From: Tannerella sp.
Lineage (GTDB): Bacteria; Bacteroidota; Bacteroidia; Bacteroidales; Tannerellaceae
Direction: 5' to 3'
Assembly: GCA_031267935.1 (NCBI GenBank)
Contig: JAIRYD010000158.1
Span: forward strand, 1-32,874
DNA length: 32,874 bases
The stretch's first letter is position 1; every line of letters starts with the position of its first letter. A program made the translations under genes and the position numbers. Shown here one piece after another: positions 1-8,640 of this stretch. The notes under the pieces are model-generated. The model was not told where the DNA came from. It ran no database searches and saw nothing but the letters and a program-made list of their open reading frames with translations.

Positions 1-130
1 TGATAAATTTTGATGTGCCCGTTGCCCTGAAAATTTTGGTTGATTCTTTTTTTCGAGGTGCTATTTCTTTTTGGAAATAAGGGAAAGACTATGGCAAATG
101 CATTCGCTACAGAGAATGGCGAGGCTCGTA

Positions 131-211
131 CCGTCATCTTTGCGAACACAGTGAAACAATCCAGTGAATACAAGACTCCCGGATTGCTTTACTGCGTTCG
201 CAATGACGGGG
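131..211. repeat. Dispersed palindromic repeat, two inverted arms
   Basis: The left arm (131-162) is an imperfect reverse complement of the right arm (181-209). They differ by a three-base insertion and a few transitions, so the unit could fold into a long hairpin with an 18-base loop. A single right-arm copy with about four changes recurs at 29469-29504. Repeats built on a GGATTGCTT...GCAATGACGG core are common intergenic elements in many bacteria; membership in one named family is inference. The rest of 1-369 holds no gene I can support. Confidence 0.8.
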
Positions 212-369
212 AAATAGAACGACTGACTATCATTATATTAACCGATCGTTTTTTTGTCTTTTTCCATTTTCCCCGACGAAGCCGGTATGGGATCTCACAA
301 CGACGGGAAAATACAATGCACAAAAATATCCCGCGTGAAGCATACAATTTTCCGAATCGCGGAAAAGGG

Positions 370-948
370 TCAGTAATTCTCCTTCTTCGGCTCGAAATAG
401 GCTTGCGGATGTGCGCAGGCGGGACATTTCTGCGGAGCATTCTTGCCCGTGTGCACGTATCCGCAATTACGGCACTGCCACGAAATTTCTTCTTCCCGAC
501 TGAAAACCGTGCCGTCCGTGAGGTTGGCCAGCAGTTTGCGGTAGCGGGTTTCGTGTTCGGCTTCTACCTTGGCAATCATGCGAAAAACGACGGCTATCTC
601 CTTGAAGCCTTCCTCTTCGGCGATGCGGGCAAAGGCAGGATACAGTTCCGCCCATTCCTCGTTTTCGCCTGCAGCCGCGGCGATCAGGTTTTCTTCGGTC
701 GTGCCGATAACGCCTGCGGGATATGAGGCCGTGATCTCTACCATCCCGCCTTCGAGGAACTTGAAAAACCGTTTGGCATGTTCCTTTTCCTGTTCGGCCG
801 TTTCCATGAATACGCCGGATATTTGCTCATATCCTTCCTTTTTGGCTACACTGGCAAAAAACGTGTAGCGGGATCTTGCCTGCGATTCGCCGGCAAACGA
901 TTTCAACAGATTCTGTTCCGTCTTCGTTCCTTTAATACTTTTATCCAT
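370..948 (-). CDS. Rubrerythrin
   Basis: A 192-residue non-haem diiron peroxidase that reduces hydrogen peroxide in the cytoplasm of anaerobes. The N-terminal ferritin-like four-helix domain (about residues 1-145) carries the expected carboxylate and ExxH ligands: Glu in FAGES, EKEH, Glu in AGENEEW, and EAEH. The C-terminal rubredoxin domain (about 150-192) has two Cys pairs, CRNC and CPAC, that bind the single electron-transfer iron. The length is normal for the family. The start is set at 948 because [10 protein letters not shown] is the usual N-terminus; an in-frame ATG four codons upstream is less likely. A TAACTTTG -7 element lies just upstream at 972-979. The gene looks monocistronic. 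Confidence 0.96.
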   Translation of the reverse strand: MDKSIKGTKTEQNLLKSFAGESQARSRYTFFASVAKKEGYEQISGVFMETAEQEKEHAKRFFKFLEGGMVEITASYPAGVIGTTEENLIAAAAGENEEWAELYPAFARIAEEEGFKEIAVVFRMIAKVEAEHETRYRKLLANLTDGTVFSREEEISWQCRNCGYVHTGKNAPQKCPACAHPQAYFEPKKENY

Positions 949-971
949 AATGCATATCATTTTTTACACGC

Positions 972-979
972 CAAAGTTA
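972..979 (-). promoter_or_regulatory. Putative Bacteroidota -7 element upstream of rubrerythrin
   Basis: The minus strand reads TAACTTTG, an exact match to the Bacteroidota -7 consensus TAnnTTTG, about 24 bases upstream of the rubrerythrin ATG. No clear -33 TTG was found at the usual spacing. Confidence 0.55.
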
Positions 980-1109
980 CGTTTTATTTTCATACAGAGT
1001 ATCGTTGCCGCGACTGTTTTTTTGAAAAAATGTGCGCATCCTTCCGCGTATGCATCGGGCGCCGGTGAATTTATCAGACAATCATGGGCGGAAATTTCGC
1101 CGTTGTGAC

Positions 1110-1117
1110 TATCTTTG
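1110..1117 (+). promoter_or_regulatory. Putative Bacteroidota -7 element upstream of the SulP gene
   Basis: TATCTTTG matches TAnnTTTG and lies about 40 bases before the ATG at 1156. If used, transcription starts after the in-frame ATG at 1084, which supports the shorter start for the transporter. No good -33 TTG is seen. Confidence 0.5.
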
Positions 1118-1155
1118 CCGCGGATTTAACAGGTTATGTGCAAAAAAGAAAAAGA

Positions 1156-2871
1156 ATGAAGCTGGTTTTTGATTTCCACCCCAAGCTTTGGTCGACAATG
1201 AAATCGTATACGAAAGCGCGATTTTTCAGCGACTTGATGGCGGGTATTATTGTCGGAATTGTGGCGTTGCCGCTTGCGATTGCGTTCGGTATCGCTTCGG
1301 GCGTATCGCCGGAAAAGGGGTTGATTACGGCGATTATCGGCGGTTTTATCGTATCGTTTCTGAGCGGCAGTTCGGTGCAGATCGGCGGTCCGACGGGCGC
1401 CTTTATCGTGATTGTGTACGGAATCATCCAGCACTTCGGCGTCGAGGGACTGGCGATTGCGACCGTCCTTGCCGGAGTGTTTCTGGTGCTGATGGGCGTG
1501 CTGCGACTCGGAACGATCATCAAGTTTATCCCTTACCCGATTGTGGTAGGCTTCACGAGCGGCATTGCACTGACAATTTTCACCACGCAGGTGAAAGATT
1601 TGCTGGGAATGACGGTTGAAAAGATGCCCGCCGACTTCGTTTCGAAATGGATTGCCTACGCACAGAATATGGATACCGCGTCGGTCTGGCCGCTTCTGAC
1701 CGGCCTGGCAAGCATCGTGATTATTTTCGTCACGCCGCGTTTTATGAAGAAAATTCCCGGCTCGCTCGTCGCAATCGTGGTGATGACGGTTGCCGTCTAT
1801 CTTCTGCGGACGTATGCGGGAATAACCACTGTGGAGACAATCGGCGACCGCTTCGTGATCAACGCATCACTACCCCGTCCCGAAGCCATTACCGTCAACA
1901 TGGCGACCATCAATATGCTGCTGCCGTCGGCTTTCACGATTGCCATACTGGGCGCGATCGAATCGCTTCTGTCGGCCACGGTGGCAGACGGCGTCGTGGG
2001 CGACAGGCATCATTCCAACACGGAACTGATTGCACAGGGGGCAGCCAACATCATAGTACCCATTTTCGGAGGAATCCCGGTGACGGGTGCGATTGCGCGC
2101 ACGATGACCAACATCAACAATGGAGGCCGCACGCCGGTTGCCGGACTCATCCATGCCGTCGTGCTGTCGCTGATTCTGCTTTTCCTGGGACCGCTGACGA
2201 AACATATTCCCATGGCCTGCCTGGCAGGCGTGCTGATCGTTGTTTCGTACAACATGAGCGAATGGAGGACGTTCCGCTCGCTGCTGAAGAATCCGAAAAG
2301 CGACGTGACAGTGCTGCTGACCACTTTCCTGCTGACGGTCGTCTTTGATCTGACGATTGCCATCGAAATAGGGTTGCTGCTGGCCATGCTGCTGTTTATG
2401 AGACGGATGATGGAAACAACGAAAGTATCGGTGACGACCGAAGCCATCGACCTGTCGGAAGACGTGGAAGTACCCCACGACAACGAAGTGCTGAAAGTGC
2501 CCGAAGGCGTCGAAGTATACGAAATCAACGGACCGTTCTTCTTCGGAATCGCCAACAGGTTCGACGAGTGCATGCGCCGGATGGGCGGCAAACCGCTCGC
2601 ACGTATCATCCGCATGCGCAAGGTGCCGTTCATGGATTCCACCGGACTGCATAATCTGGAGAGCCTGTGTCGCCTGTCGCAAAAGGAACATATCCGCATC
2701 ATCCTCTCGGGCGTCAACCCCAAAGTGCACGAAATGCTGATAAAGAACGGCATGGACAGGCGTATCGGCGAAGAAAACATCTGTTCCCATATCAGCGAGG
2801 CGCTGGCAAGAGCGGAGCAGTATGTCGGAAGCGGAGAAACAAAAACAAATCAAACATATATTAAACAGTAA
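1156..2871 (+). CDS. SulP-family anion transporter with STAS domain
   Basis: A 571-residue inner-membrane permease of the SulP (SLC26-like) family, which moves sulfate, bicarbonate or similar anions. The hydrophobic core (about residues 25-420) opens with a conserved membrane segment (MAGIIVGIVALPLAIAFGIA) and contains GGPTGAFIVIV, matching the family's anion-binding region. A cytoplasmic STAS domain follows (about 440-560) with the hallmark FMDSTGLHNLE. The substrate cannot be read from sequence; bicarbonate and sulfate are both possible. The start at 1156 is preferred over 1084 because the extra 24 residues would precede the promoter-like element. prfB begins 12 bases downstream, suggesting co-transcription. 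Confidence 0.93.
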   Translation: MKLVFDFHPKLWSTMKSYTKARFFSDLMAGIIVGIVALPLAIAFGIASGVSPEKGLITAIIGGFIVSFLSGSSVQIGGPTGAFIVIVYGIIQHFGVEGLAIATVLAGVFLVLMGVLRLGTIIKFIPYPIVVGFTSGIALTIFTTQVKDLLGMTVEKMPADFVSKWIAYAQNMDTASVWPLLTGLASIVIIFVTPRFMKKIPGSLVAIVVMTVAVYLLRTYAGITTVETIGDRFVINASLPRPEAITVNMATINMLLPSAFTIAILGAIESLLSATVADGVVGDRHHSNTELIAQGAANIIVPIFGGIPVTGAIARTMTNINNGGRTPVAGLIHAVVLSLILLFLGPLTKHIPMACLAGVLIVVSYNMSEWRTFRSLLKNPKSDVTVLLTTFLLTVVFDLTIAIEIGLLLAMLLFMRRMMETTKVSVTTEAIDLSEDVEVPHDNEVLKVPEGVEVYEINGPFFFGIANRFDECMRRMGGKPLARIIRMRKVPFMDSTGLHNLESLCRLSQKEHIRIILSGVNPKVHEMLIKNGMDRRIGEENICSHISEALARAEQYVGSGETKTNQTYIKQ

Positions 2872-2883
2872 ACTTATAAAATC

Positions 2884-4006
2884 ATGATTACATTAGACCA
2901 ATTACGTGACGTATTGGAACGCGGACAGGCGTTGGGGAGGTATCTTTGACGTCGATGGAAAAACGATCCGTCTGGAAGAAGAAGAGTTGCGCACGCAGGC
3001 CCCGGAATTTTGGGACGACCCGAAGCGTGCCGAAGCACAGATGAAGGTCGTCAAGGACCTGCGGAAATGGATCGACCTGTACAGAGAGCTGCACGCCGCC
3101 ACCGAAGAACTCAGTCTGGCATACGAGTATGTAAAAGAGGAAATCATCTCCGAAGCGGAACTGGATGCTGCATACGCGCATGCGCTGGCGATGCTCGAAA
3201 ATCTGGAATTCAGAAACATGCTTCGCGAAGAAGGCGACCAGATGAGTTGCGTACTGAAAATAAACTCGGGAGCAGGCGGCACGGAAAGTCAGGACTGGGC
3301 TTCGATGCTGATGCGCATGTACATGCGATGGGCGGAAGCAAATGGCTACAAACTCACGGTAAGCAACCTGCTGGAAGGCGACGGGGCAGGCATCAAGACC
3401 GTAACGATGCAGATTGAAGGAGATTATGCCTACGGCTATCTGAAAGGCGAAAACGGCGTGCACCGTCTGGTTCGCGTGTCGCCCTTCAATGCGCAGGGGA
3501 AACGGATGACGTCGTTTGCCTCGGTATTCGCCTCGCCCCTTGTGGACGACTCCATCGAAATAGAGATTAATCCGGCCGACTACACGTGGGATACGTTCCG
3601 TTCCGGCGGTGCGGGCGGACAGAATGTGAACAAGGTCGAGACAGGCGTCCGGCTGCGTTACAATTACAGGAATCCCGATACGGGCGAAACGCGCGAAATA
3701 CTGATAGAAAACACCGAAAGCCGTTCGCAGACAGACAACCGCGAGAATGCCATGCGGCTGCTTCGCTCCATGCTCTACGACATGGAACTGCAACGCCGCC
3801 TGGCAGAGAAAAATAAAATCGAGGCCGGCAAGAAAAAAATAGAATGGGGATCGCAGATAAGGAGTTACGTTTTTGACGACCGTCGCGTGAAAGACCACCG
3901 GACGAATTTTCAGACCTCGGACGTGGATGGCGTGATGGACGGCAAAATCGACGGTTTCATCAAGGCATATCTGATGGAATTTGCCGGGACAGAAGCGAAA
4001 GACTGA
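2884..4006 (+). CDS. prfB: Peptide chain release factor 2 (programmed frameshift)
   Basis: RF2 recognises UGA and UAA and releases the nascent chain. The gene is in two frames. A 21-codon leader begins at ATG 2884 and reaches an in-frame TGA at 2947-2949; a +1 shift at CTT-TGA-C skips base 2947 and continues from 2948 to the stop at 4004-4006. The joined product is about 373 residues, normal for RF2. SPF, the RF2 codon-recognition tripeptide, is present in VRVSPFNAQG, and the catalytic GGQ loop appears as SGGAGGQNVN. An annotation starting inside the second frame would lose the N-terminus. It follows the SulP gene closely. No convincing terminator was found before the convergent lipoprotein gene. 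Confidence 0.97.
2934..2950 (+). promoter_or_regulatory. prfB programmed +1 frameshift signal
   Basis: GGGGAGG (2934-2940) acts as an internal Shine-Dalgarno sequence three bases before the slippery CTT codon, followed by TGA and C. This matches the canonical RF2 autoregulatory site: low RF2 lets the ribosome pause at UGA and slip forward, while high RF2 terminates it. It is notable as an SD-like element in a genome that otherwise rarely shows SD sequences. Confidence 0.95.
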
Positions 4007-4075
4007 AGCCCCCTAAAGAAAGGCTTTCAAGAAAAATTCGCTGCGGGTGGTCACGGTACATGCGCCGGCGCTGAG

Positions 4076-4960
4076 TCACGGTTCGGTTTCCGTCTGTCCT
4101 TCGGCCAGTTTTTCGTCGATATAGCGTATTTTTTTTATGGATTTTTCTTTTTCGATGCGCATCTTTTCGATATCGCCGAGCACGACGGCCAGGTCGTACG
4201 TGGCACGGATGGCTTCCCTGTCTGTCGCGTCCAGGTAGAGGGCAAAGGAGGATGTGCCGCCGGTATATTCGGCTTTGATGCGGGTTTTGCTGTCGGCGGT
4301 GTAGACGAAATTGATCGCCGCGATGCAGCGTTCGCCTTTGTAGGTGACTGCTTCTGTCGTATTGTCTTCGTCGCTGAAGCGGTAGTTCATTCCGCCGTCG
4401 TAGGGGATGGAGGCTGTTTCGGCATACGTACCGTCCGCCGCACTCAGTCTGAGGCCGGTATGATTGATGGAGCGACGGCCGAAATAGACGCTTCCCAGGT
4501 AGATCTCTCCTTTTTCGTCCACGCCACAGCGGATGTAGCTGCGCTCCACGTTGCGTTCGACCGTTTTCTGCGCCCGGATATAGTTGCCCGTGTCTTCGTA
4601 TTCGCCGTTTTTCTCGAAGACGAATCCTTTTTTAAGTTTCTCGGCTTCTTCGAGCCGGACGGGCATGAGGCTGTCGCAGTAGGCAATGTTCCGTTCACTC
4701 TCGCCGCGTTCGACCATCCGCATCAGGGTCAGCGCCTGTCTGAGGATGTCGACTTCGCGCGGATATTTTATCCGCAGACTGTCGATGGCGTTCTTGGCGG
4801 CTTCATAACGTCCGTATTCATAGAGGATTCTGGCGGCAGCCAACTGTTCATGCGCCTCACCCGACCGGCCGCATCCCGTCGTCAGCACAAGCGCCAGCAG
4901 GCAGTACGGCGCGAGTGTCCGCACGCGGGAAAGGGAAAATGATATTAAATGATTTTTCAT
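4076..4960 (-). CDS. Unrecognised lipoprotein
   Basis: 294 residues. The N-terminus is a lipoprotein signal with a basic stretch, a hydrophobic core and the lipobox LTTGC, so it should be lipid-anchored in the envelope. Residues about 38-80 look helical and resemble a single TPR-like unit (ARILYEYGRYEAAKNAIDSL). The middle is predicted beta-rich, and the C-terminal 40 residues are charged and probably coiled coil. I do not recognise a family. The start at 4960 is chosen because it directly precedes the signal peptide; the longer open frame upstream is a shadow of nagB. It follows nagB by 20 bases on the same strand, so an operon is likely, but a role in amino-sugar use is only a guess. Confidence 0.8.
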   Translation of the reverse strand: MKNHLISFSLSRVRTLAPYCLLALVLTTGCGRSGEAHEQLAAARILYEYGRYEAAKNAIDSLRIKYPREVDILRQALTLMRMVERGESERNIAYCDSLMPVRLEEAEKLKKGFVFEKNGEYEDTGNYIRAQKTVERNVERSYIRCGVDEKGEIYLGSVYFGRRSINHTGLRLSAADGTYAETASIPYDGGMNYRFSDEDNTTEAVTYKGERCIAAINFVYTADSKTRIKAEYTGGTSSFALYLDATDREAIRATYDLAVVLGDIEKMRIEKEKSIKKIRYIDEKLAEGQTETEP

Positions 4961-4980
4961 ATCGGTAAAATGAGAGGGTG

Positions 4981-5790
4981 TCAGAGCAACGATGCCGGAC
5001 AGAGATTGTCCTTCTCGATGTCTTTGAAATACTTGTATGTCCCGACTTTCAGTTCGGCGCAAGCGTCTTCGTCGCATACGATGATGCCTTTCGGATGTAC
5101 CTGCAGCGCCGTGATTGTCCACATCTGGTTGACGGCTCCCTCGATGGCCTGCTGCAGTGCGCGGGTCTTGCCGTGTCCGTTCACGAGAATCAGCACTTCG
5201 CGTGCAGCCAGCACCGTGCCTACGCCTACCGTCAGGGCGCGTTTCGGCACCCGGTTCACATCGTTGTCGAAAAAGCGCGAGTTGGCGATAATCGTATCCG
5301 TCGTCAGCGTTTTCACCCGCGTGCGCGAAACCATCGACGACCCCGGCTCGTTGAAGGCAATATGTCCGTCCGCCCCGACGCCGCCCAGGAAAAGGTCTAT
5401 TCCGCCCGCTTCGGCAATGCGCGCTTCGTACGAGGCACATTCCGCTTCCGTGTCGGGGGCATTCCCGTCCAGGATATGCGCCCGCTCCGGACAGATGTCG
5501 ATGTGGCTGAAAAAGTTTTTCCACATGAATGAATAGTAGCTTTCGGGATGCTCTTTCGGCAGACCGACATATTCGTCCATGTTGAACGTGACGACATGCC
5601 GGAACGACACCGCACCCGTTCGGTGCAGTTCGATCAGGTGACGGTACGTGCCCAGCGGCGAGGATCCGGTCGGCAGTCCCAGCACAAACGGTTTTTCGGC
5701 CGTCGGTGCGGCTTTTCTGATTTTGGCGGCGATGTAGTTGGCCGCCCATTGTGATAGCATTTCGCTGTCCGGTTCGATAATTACTCTCAT
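4981..5790 (-). CDS. nagB: Glucosamine-6-phosphate deaminase
   Basis: A cytoplasmic enzyme that converts glucosamine 6-phosphate to fructose 6-phosphate and ammonia, the last dedicated step of N-acetylglucosamine breakdown. The 269 residues match the usual length. Seen motifs are [12 protein letters not shown] (phosphate loop), FNMDEYVGL with the catalytic Asp, and [16 protein letters not shown] with the Asp-His-Glu set. The C-terminus is slightly divergent and ends in NLCPASLL. It is followed at 20 bases by the lipoprotein gene. No TAnnTTTG element was found upstream. Confidence 0.96.
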   Translation of the reverse strand: MRVIIEPDSEMLSQWAANYIAAKIRKAAPTAEKPFVLGLPTGSSPLGTYRHLIELHRTGAVSFRHVVTFNMDEYVGLPKEHPESYYSFMWKNFFSHIDICPERAHILDGNAPDTEAECASYEARIAEAGGIDLFLGGVGADGHIAFNEPGSSMVSRTRVKTLTTDTIIANSRFFDNDVNRVPKRALTVGVGTVLAAREVLILVNGHGKTRALQQAIEGAVNQMWTITALQVHPKGIIVCDEDACAELKVGTYKYFKDIEKDNLCPASLL

Positions 5791-5853
5791 CGTGATAATT
5801 GATTAATGATTGATTGTTATGAATACTTTATTTTTTTCTCTCTCTCTTTCGAG

Positions 5854-7029
5854 TCACAGTTTTCCGGCCATTGCCTCACCCAGGGCGCGACATTTGTCGT
5901 GCGTGTCGCGGCTCATGGCCTGCTTCTGTTCTACCGGTTCGCCGACCGTTTCCCATTTCATGGCGTCCGCAAAGGCCGTCAGCCGTTTGACGGCCATCCC
6001 TGCCCACGTGTACGAGCCGAAACAGCCGAACAGGCGGTCTTTCACTTCGCGCAGTTCGATTTTTCGCAACAGCGAATCGATTTCCGGGAAGAGCTGTCCG
6101 CTGTACGTCGGGCTGCCGACAAGCAGACCTCTGTAGCGAAACACGTCGCGGAGGATATACGAGGCATGCGTCCTGGCGGCGTCGTGCACGGCGATGTCCC
6201 GAACGCCATGCTCCGCGAGCGAGGCGGCAATCGTTTCGGCCATCTGTTCCGTATGGCCGTACATGCTTCCGTAGACGACCGTGACGCCCCGCTCGCCTTC
6301 GTAGCGACTCAGCCGGTCGTAGATGCCGACGGGCATGTCGCGGTGTTCACGCCAGACAGGACCGTGCGTGGAGCAGATCGTCCGTATGTCGAGCGACGAG
6401 AGTTTCTGCATCGCTTTACGGACGGGACTGCCGTATTTGCCGACGATATTGGCGTAATAGCGTATCATTTCGTCCCGGTAACGTGCGGTGTCGAGTTCCG
6501 AATCGATCACGCCTCCGTCCAGCGCGCCGTATGTGCCGAATGCGTCGGCCGAAAAAAGCACGCCGTCCGTCCCGTCATACGCCATCATGACCTCCGGCCA
6601 GTGTACCATCGGCGTCATGTAGAATGTGAGCCGATGACGCCCAAGCGCGAGCACATCGCCTTCCCCTACTTCGCAGAGTCCTTCCGCGATGCCGTAGTAG
6701 CCGTTCAGCATGCCGAACGTCTGCTTGTTGCCGACGATCTGCAGGCCGGGATACAGTTGCCGCAACATACGGATGCTGCCCGAATGGTCGGGTTCCATAT
6801 GATTGACAATCAGATAATCCAACGGACGGCCATTCAGCGCCTCCTTCACCCTGTCGAGAAAAAGGTCGCAGAAAGCGATATCGACCGTGTCTACCAGCGC
6901 CGTCTTTTCGTCCGCAATCAGGAACGAGTTGTACGAAACGCCGTTCGGCAACGGCCACAAATTCTCGAAAAGCATTTTATGGCGGTCGTTCACACCGACG
7001 TAGTAGATGTCACTTTCGATTTTTTTCAT
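5854..7029 (-). CDS. Flavodiiron protein (A-type flavoprotein, FprA family)
   Basis: 391 residues; a cytoplasmic O2 and/or NO reductase. The N-terminal metallo-beta-lactamase-like domain (about 1-245) has the diiron ligands: HMEPDH, the His in TPMVHWPE, the Asp in SADAFGTYG, and the His in CSTHGP. A C-terminal flavodoxin domain (about 250-391) carries the FMN loop YGSMYGHTEQM. No rubredoxin or flavin-reductase extension is present, so an external electron donor is needed. The start at 7029 (MKKIES) fits the family and gives a 20-base overlap with the end of lgt; the longer frame would add 18 atypical residues. Whether it prefers O2 or NO cannot be told from the sequence. Confidence 0.94.
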   Translation of the reverse strand: MKKIESDIYYVGVNDRHKMLFENLWPLPNGVSYNSFLIADEKTALVDTVDIAFCDLFLDRVKEALNGRPLDYLIVNHMEPDHSGSIRMLRQLYPGLQIVGNKQTFGMLNGYYGIAEGLCEVGEGDVLALGRHRLTFYMTPMVHWPEVMMAYDGTDGVLFSADAFGTYGALDGGVIDSELDTARYRDEMIRYYANIVGKYGSPVRKAMQKLSSLDIRTICSTHGPVWREHRDMPVGIYDRLSRYEGERGVTVVYGSMYGHTEQMAETIAASLAEHGVRDIAVHDAARTHASYILRDVFRYRGLLVGSPTYSGQLFPEIDSLLRKIELREVKDRLFGCFGSYTWAGMAVKRLTAFADAMKWETVGEPVEQKQAMSRDTHDKCRALGEAMAGKL

Positions 7030-7873
7030 TGCGACTGGGTTTGGATGAATGGACCGGTTTCTTTTTGACGGCTCGCCAGACAAAGAAGACGCCGGCCAAA
7101 ATAAACGGAATGCTCAGACACTGTCCCATGTTGAGCGCCATGCTGGCCTCGAACGCTTCCTGGTCTTTTTTCAGAAATTCGATAAAGAAACGGGCGGTAA
7201 AGACGCAAATCATGAAGACGCCGAATATAAATCCCTCCTTCCGCCATGATTCCTTTTTAAAATACAGCCACATGCAAAGGGCGAAGATCAGCAGGTAGCA
7301 CAACGCTTCATAAATCTGTGTCGGATGGCTCGGCTCCGAAAAAACAGGCGCCGCGCCGCGCTTCCAGTAATACAGGTTCTCGATGAAACGAAAACCCCAC
7401 GGCAGATTTGTCGGATGGCCGTAGATTTCGTGATTCGCCAGATTGCCGAGGCGTATGAGCGCGGCGACAAGCCCGGTCGGGACTACCAGTTTATCGAATG
7501 TCCAGAGCATGCTTCGGTGCGAAACGTGGCGGGAGAAGAAATAGATGGCCACAATAATGCCCAGCACCCCTCCGTGGCTGGCCAGTCCGCCTTCCCAGAT
7601 TTTCAGGATTTCGACCGGATGAGAAAGATAATAGGCCGGATCGTAGAACAGGCAATGCCCCAGCCTCGCCCCGATGGCGGTTCCGAATCCCGTGTAAAAC
7701 AGTAGCGGATCGAGCCAGGCAGGATTCAGCTTTTCATTCTTCCACATCCGCTGTACAATCTTGTATCCAACGGCAAAACCGATAACGAAGGCCAGCGCAT
7801 ACCAGCGTATCTCTTTCGAGAAAATCGTGAAAATGGCCGGGTCGGCCGTCCAGGTAATTTCAAGTAACCTCAT
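7010..7873 (-). CDS. lgt: Prolipoprotein diacylglyceryl transferase
   Basis: A 287-residue inner-membrane enzyme that transfers diacylglycerol from phosphatidylglycerol to the lipobox cysteine, the first step of lipoprotein maturation. It has about seven hydrophobic segments. The family core is visible as GGLASHGGVLG, then the signature region RLGNLANHEIYGHPT, a Bacteroidota-type variant of the usual GRxGNxxN motif, then PSHPTQIYEAL. The C-terminus is short, basic and hydrophilic. Its last 20 bases overlap the flavodiiron gene, so the two are translationally close despite unrelated functions. Several lipoproteins in this window are its likely substrates. Confidence 0.96.
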   Translation of the reverse strand: MRLLEITWTADPAIFTIFSKEIRWYALAFVIGFAVGYKIVQRMWKNEKLNPAWLDPLLFYTGFGTAIGARLGHCLFYDPAYYLSHPVEILKIWEGGLASHGGVLGIIVAIYFFSRHVSHRSMLWTFDKLVVPTGLVAALIRLGNLANHEIYGHPTNLPWGFRFIENLYYWKRGAAPVFSEPSHPTQIYEALCYLLIFALCMWLYFKKESWRKEGFIFGVFMICVFTARFFIEFLKKDQEAFEASMALNMGQCLSIPFILAGVFFVWRAVKKKPVHSSKPSRNEKNRK

Positions 7874-7948
7874 AAATAATTAAGATAGATATACGGGCAA
7901 AATACCGTCTTCTTTGCGCATTTCAACCCGCATTCAGTTTATACCGTG

Positions 7949-7977
7949 CAAATATAATGATTCCCGGCCATTGACAA
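7949..7977 (-). promoter_or_regulatory. Putative Bacteroidota promoter of the lgt operon
   Basis: The minus strand shows TATATTTG at 7949-7956 (match to TAnnTTTG) with a TTG at 975-977 of the same kilobase (7975-7977), 18 bases upstream. The implied leader before the lgt ATG at 7873 is about 70 bases. Confidence 0.5.
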
Positions 7978-8010
7978 TGCACGATTTTTCGAAAAAAAAT
8001 ATCTGATACC

Positions 8011-8087
8011 GAACTATGACCGGATTCATCGTTCATCGTTCATCGTTCATCGTTCATCGTTCATCGTTCATAGTTCATCGTTCATAA
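8011..8087. repeat. Heptamer tandem array (TTCATCG) with a repeat head
   Basis: Nine consecutive 7-bp units run from 8025 to 8087: six perfect TTCATCG, then TTCATAG, TTCATCG and TTCATAA. The array starts inside a 26-base sequence (8011-8036) that recurs with one mismatch at 29338-29363, where only about two units are present. GAACTATGA at 8011-8019 is complementary to TTCATAGTTC at 8067-8076, so a hairpin is possible. It lies between lgt and the exb operon terminator and overlaps no gene. Confidence 0.93.
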
Positions 8088-8100
8088 AACTATGCCGCGC

Positions 8101-8142
8101 ACAATATAAAAGGAGGTTGCCCGATCTTTCCGGACAACCTCC
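8101..8142 (-). terminator. Rho-independent terminator of the exb operon
   Basis: On the minus strand GGAGGTTG (8135-8142) pairs with CAACCTCC (8112-8119), with extra G-C pairs inside, and is followed by TTTTATATT. It sits about 30 bases past the stop of the last exbD gene. Confidence 0.85.
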
Positions 8143-8169
8143 CTCTGTTTATCGCAAATGCGCCTGTTG

Positions 8170-8637
8170 CTAATTAATCCGCTTGCTGGCAGAATAATTT
8201 ATCTTCAGCGCGTAAGCTTTACGCAAGGCCTGTTTGAGGTCTGTGATCAAGCCCATTTTCGTGTCGTAGTCGCCTTTGATGGAAACCGTCATGAAAGGTT
8301 GGTCTTCCTCTTTCATACTCGACTTTTCCTGTGCGATATACGAACCTACTTCCGATACTTCGGCAAACTGGTCATTAAGTTGAAGACGTGGCTCGGTTCC
8401 CATTTTTGCGGCAAATTCCGATGTGGGCTTGCCTACATAGATGAACGTCACCAGCGACTTTTTCTCCAGTTTCTGAAGTTCCGTAGCTTGCGGCACTCTG
8501 AACTGCACCTTGAGAGTGACCTCGCGCATGGTCGTCACCATCATGAAAAAGAACAGGATGGCAAAAACCAGGTCAGGCAGCGATGATGTATTCAATTCGG
8601 GCATTTCGCGTCCGCCCGATTTATTAAACTTTCCCAT
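8170..8637 (-). CDS. ExbD/TolR-family biopolymer transport protein (second copy)
   Basis: 155 residues. One N-terminal membrane segment (about 20-40) holds the conserved Asp in LPDLVFAILFFFM, which in ExbD takes part in proton flow; the remainder is a periplasmic domain. With ExbB it forms the proton-driven motor that energises TonB for outer-membrane transport. It lies three bases after the preceding exbD, is last in the operon, and is followed by a strong terminator. The C-terminal part (DYDTKMGLITDLKQALRKA) resembles the usual ExbD/TolR end better than the longer neighbour does. Confidence 0.93.
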   Translation of the reverse strand: MGKFNKSGGREMPELNTSSLPDLVFAILFFFMMVTTMREVTLKVQFRVPQATELQKLEKKSLVTFIYVGKPTSEFAAKMGTEPRLQLNDQFAEVSEVGSYIAQEKSSMKEEDQPFMTVSIKGDYDTKMGLITDLKQALRKAYALKINYSASKRIN

Positions 8638-8640
8638 TTG

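Noticed and set aside
40-726. 228-codon open frame on the plus strand at the left edge
   Set aside because: It runs through the palindromic repeat and then antisense to the well-supported rubrerythrin gene; the translation has no family-like features.
4009-4032. Possible terminator after prfB (AAGCC/GGCTT)
   Set aside because: Only five pairs and no U-run after the stem; too weak to annotate.
4961-5749. Upstream extension of the 4076-4960 lipoprotein frame
   Set aside because: The extension is a frame shadow of nagB; the signal peptide and lipobox place the real start at 4960.
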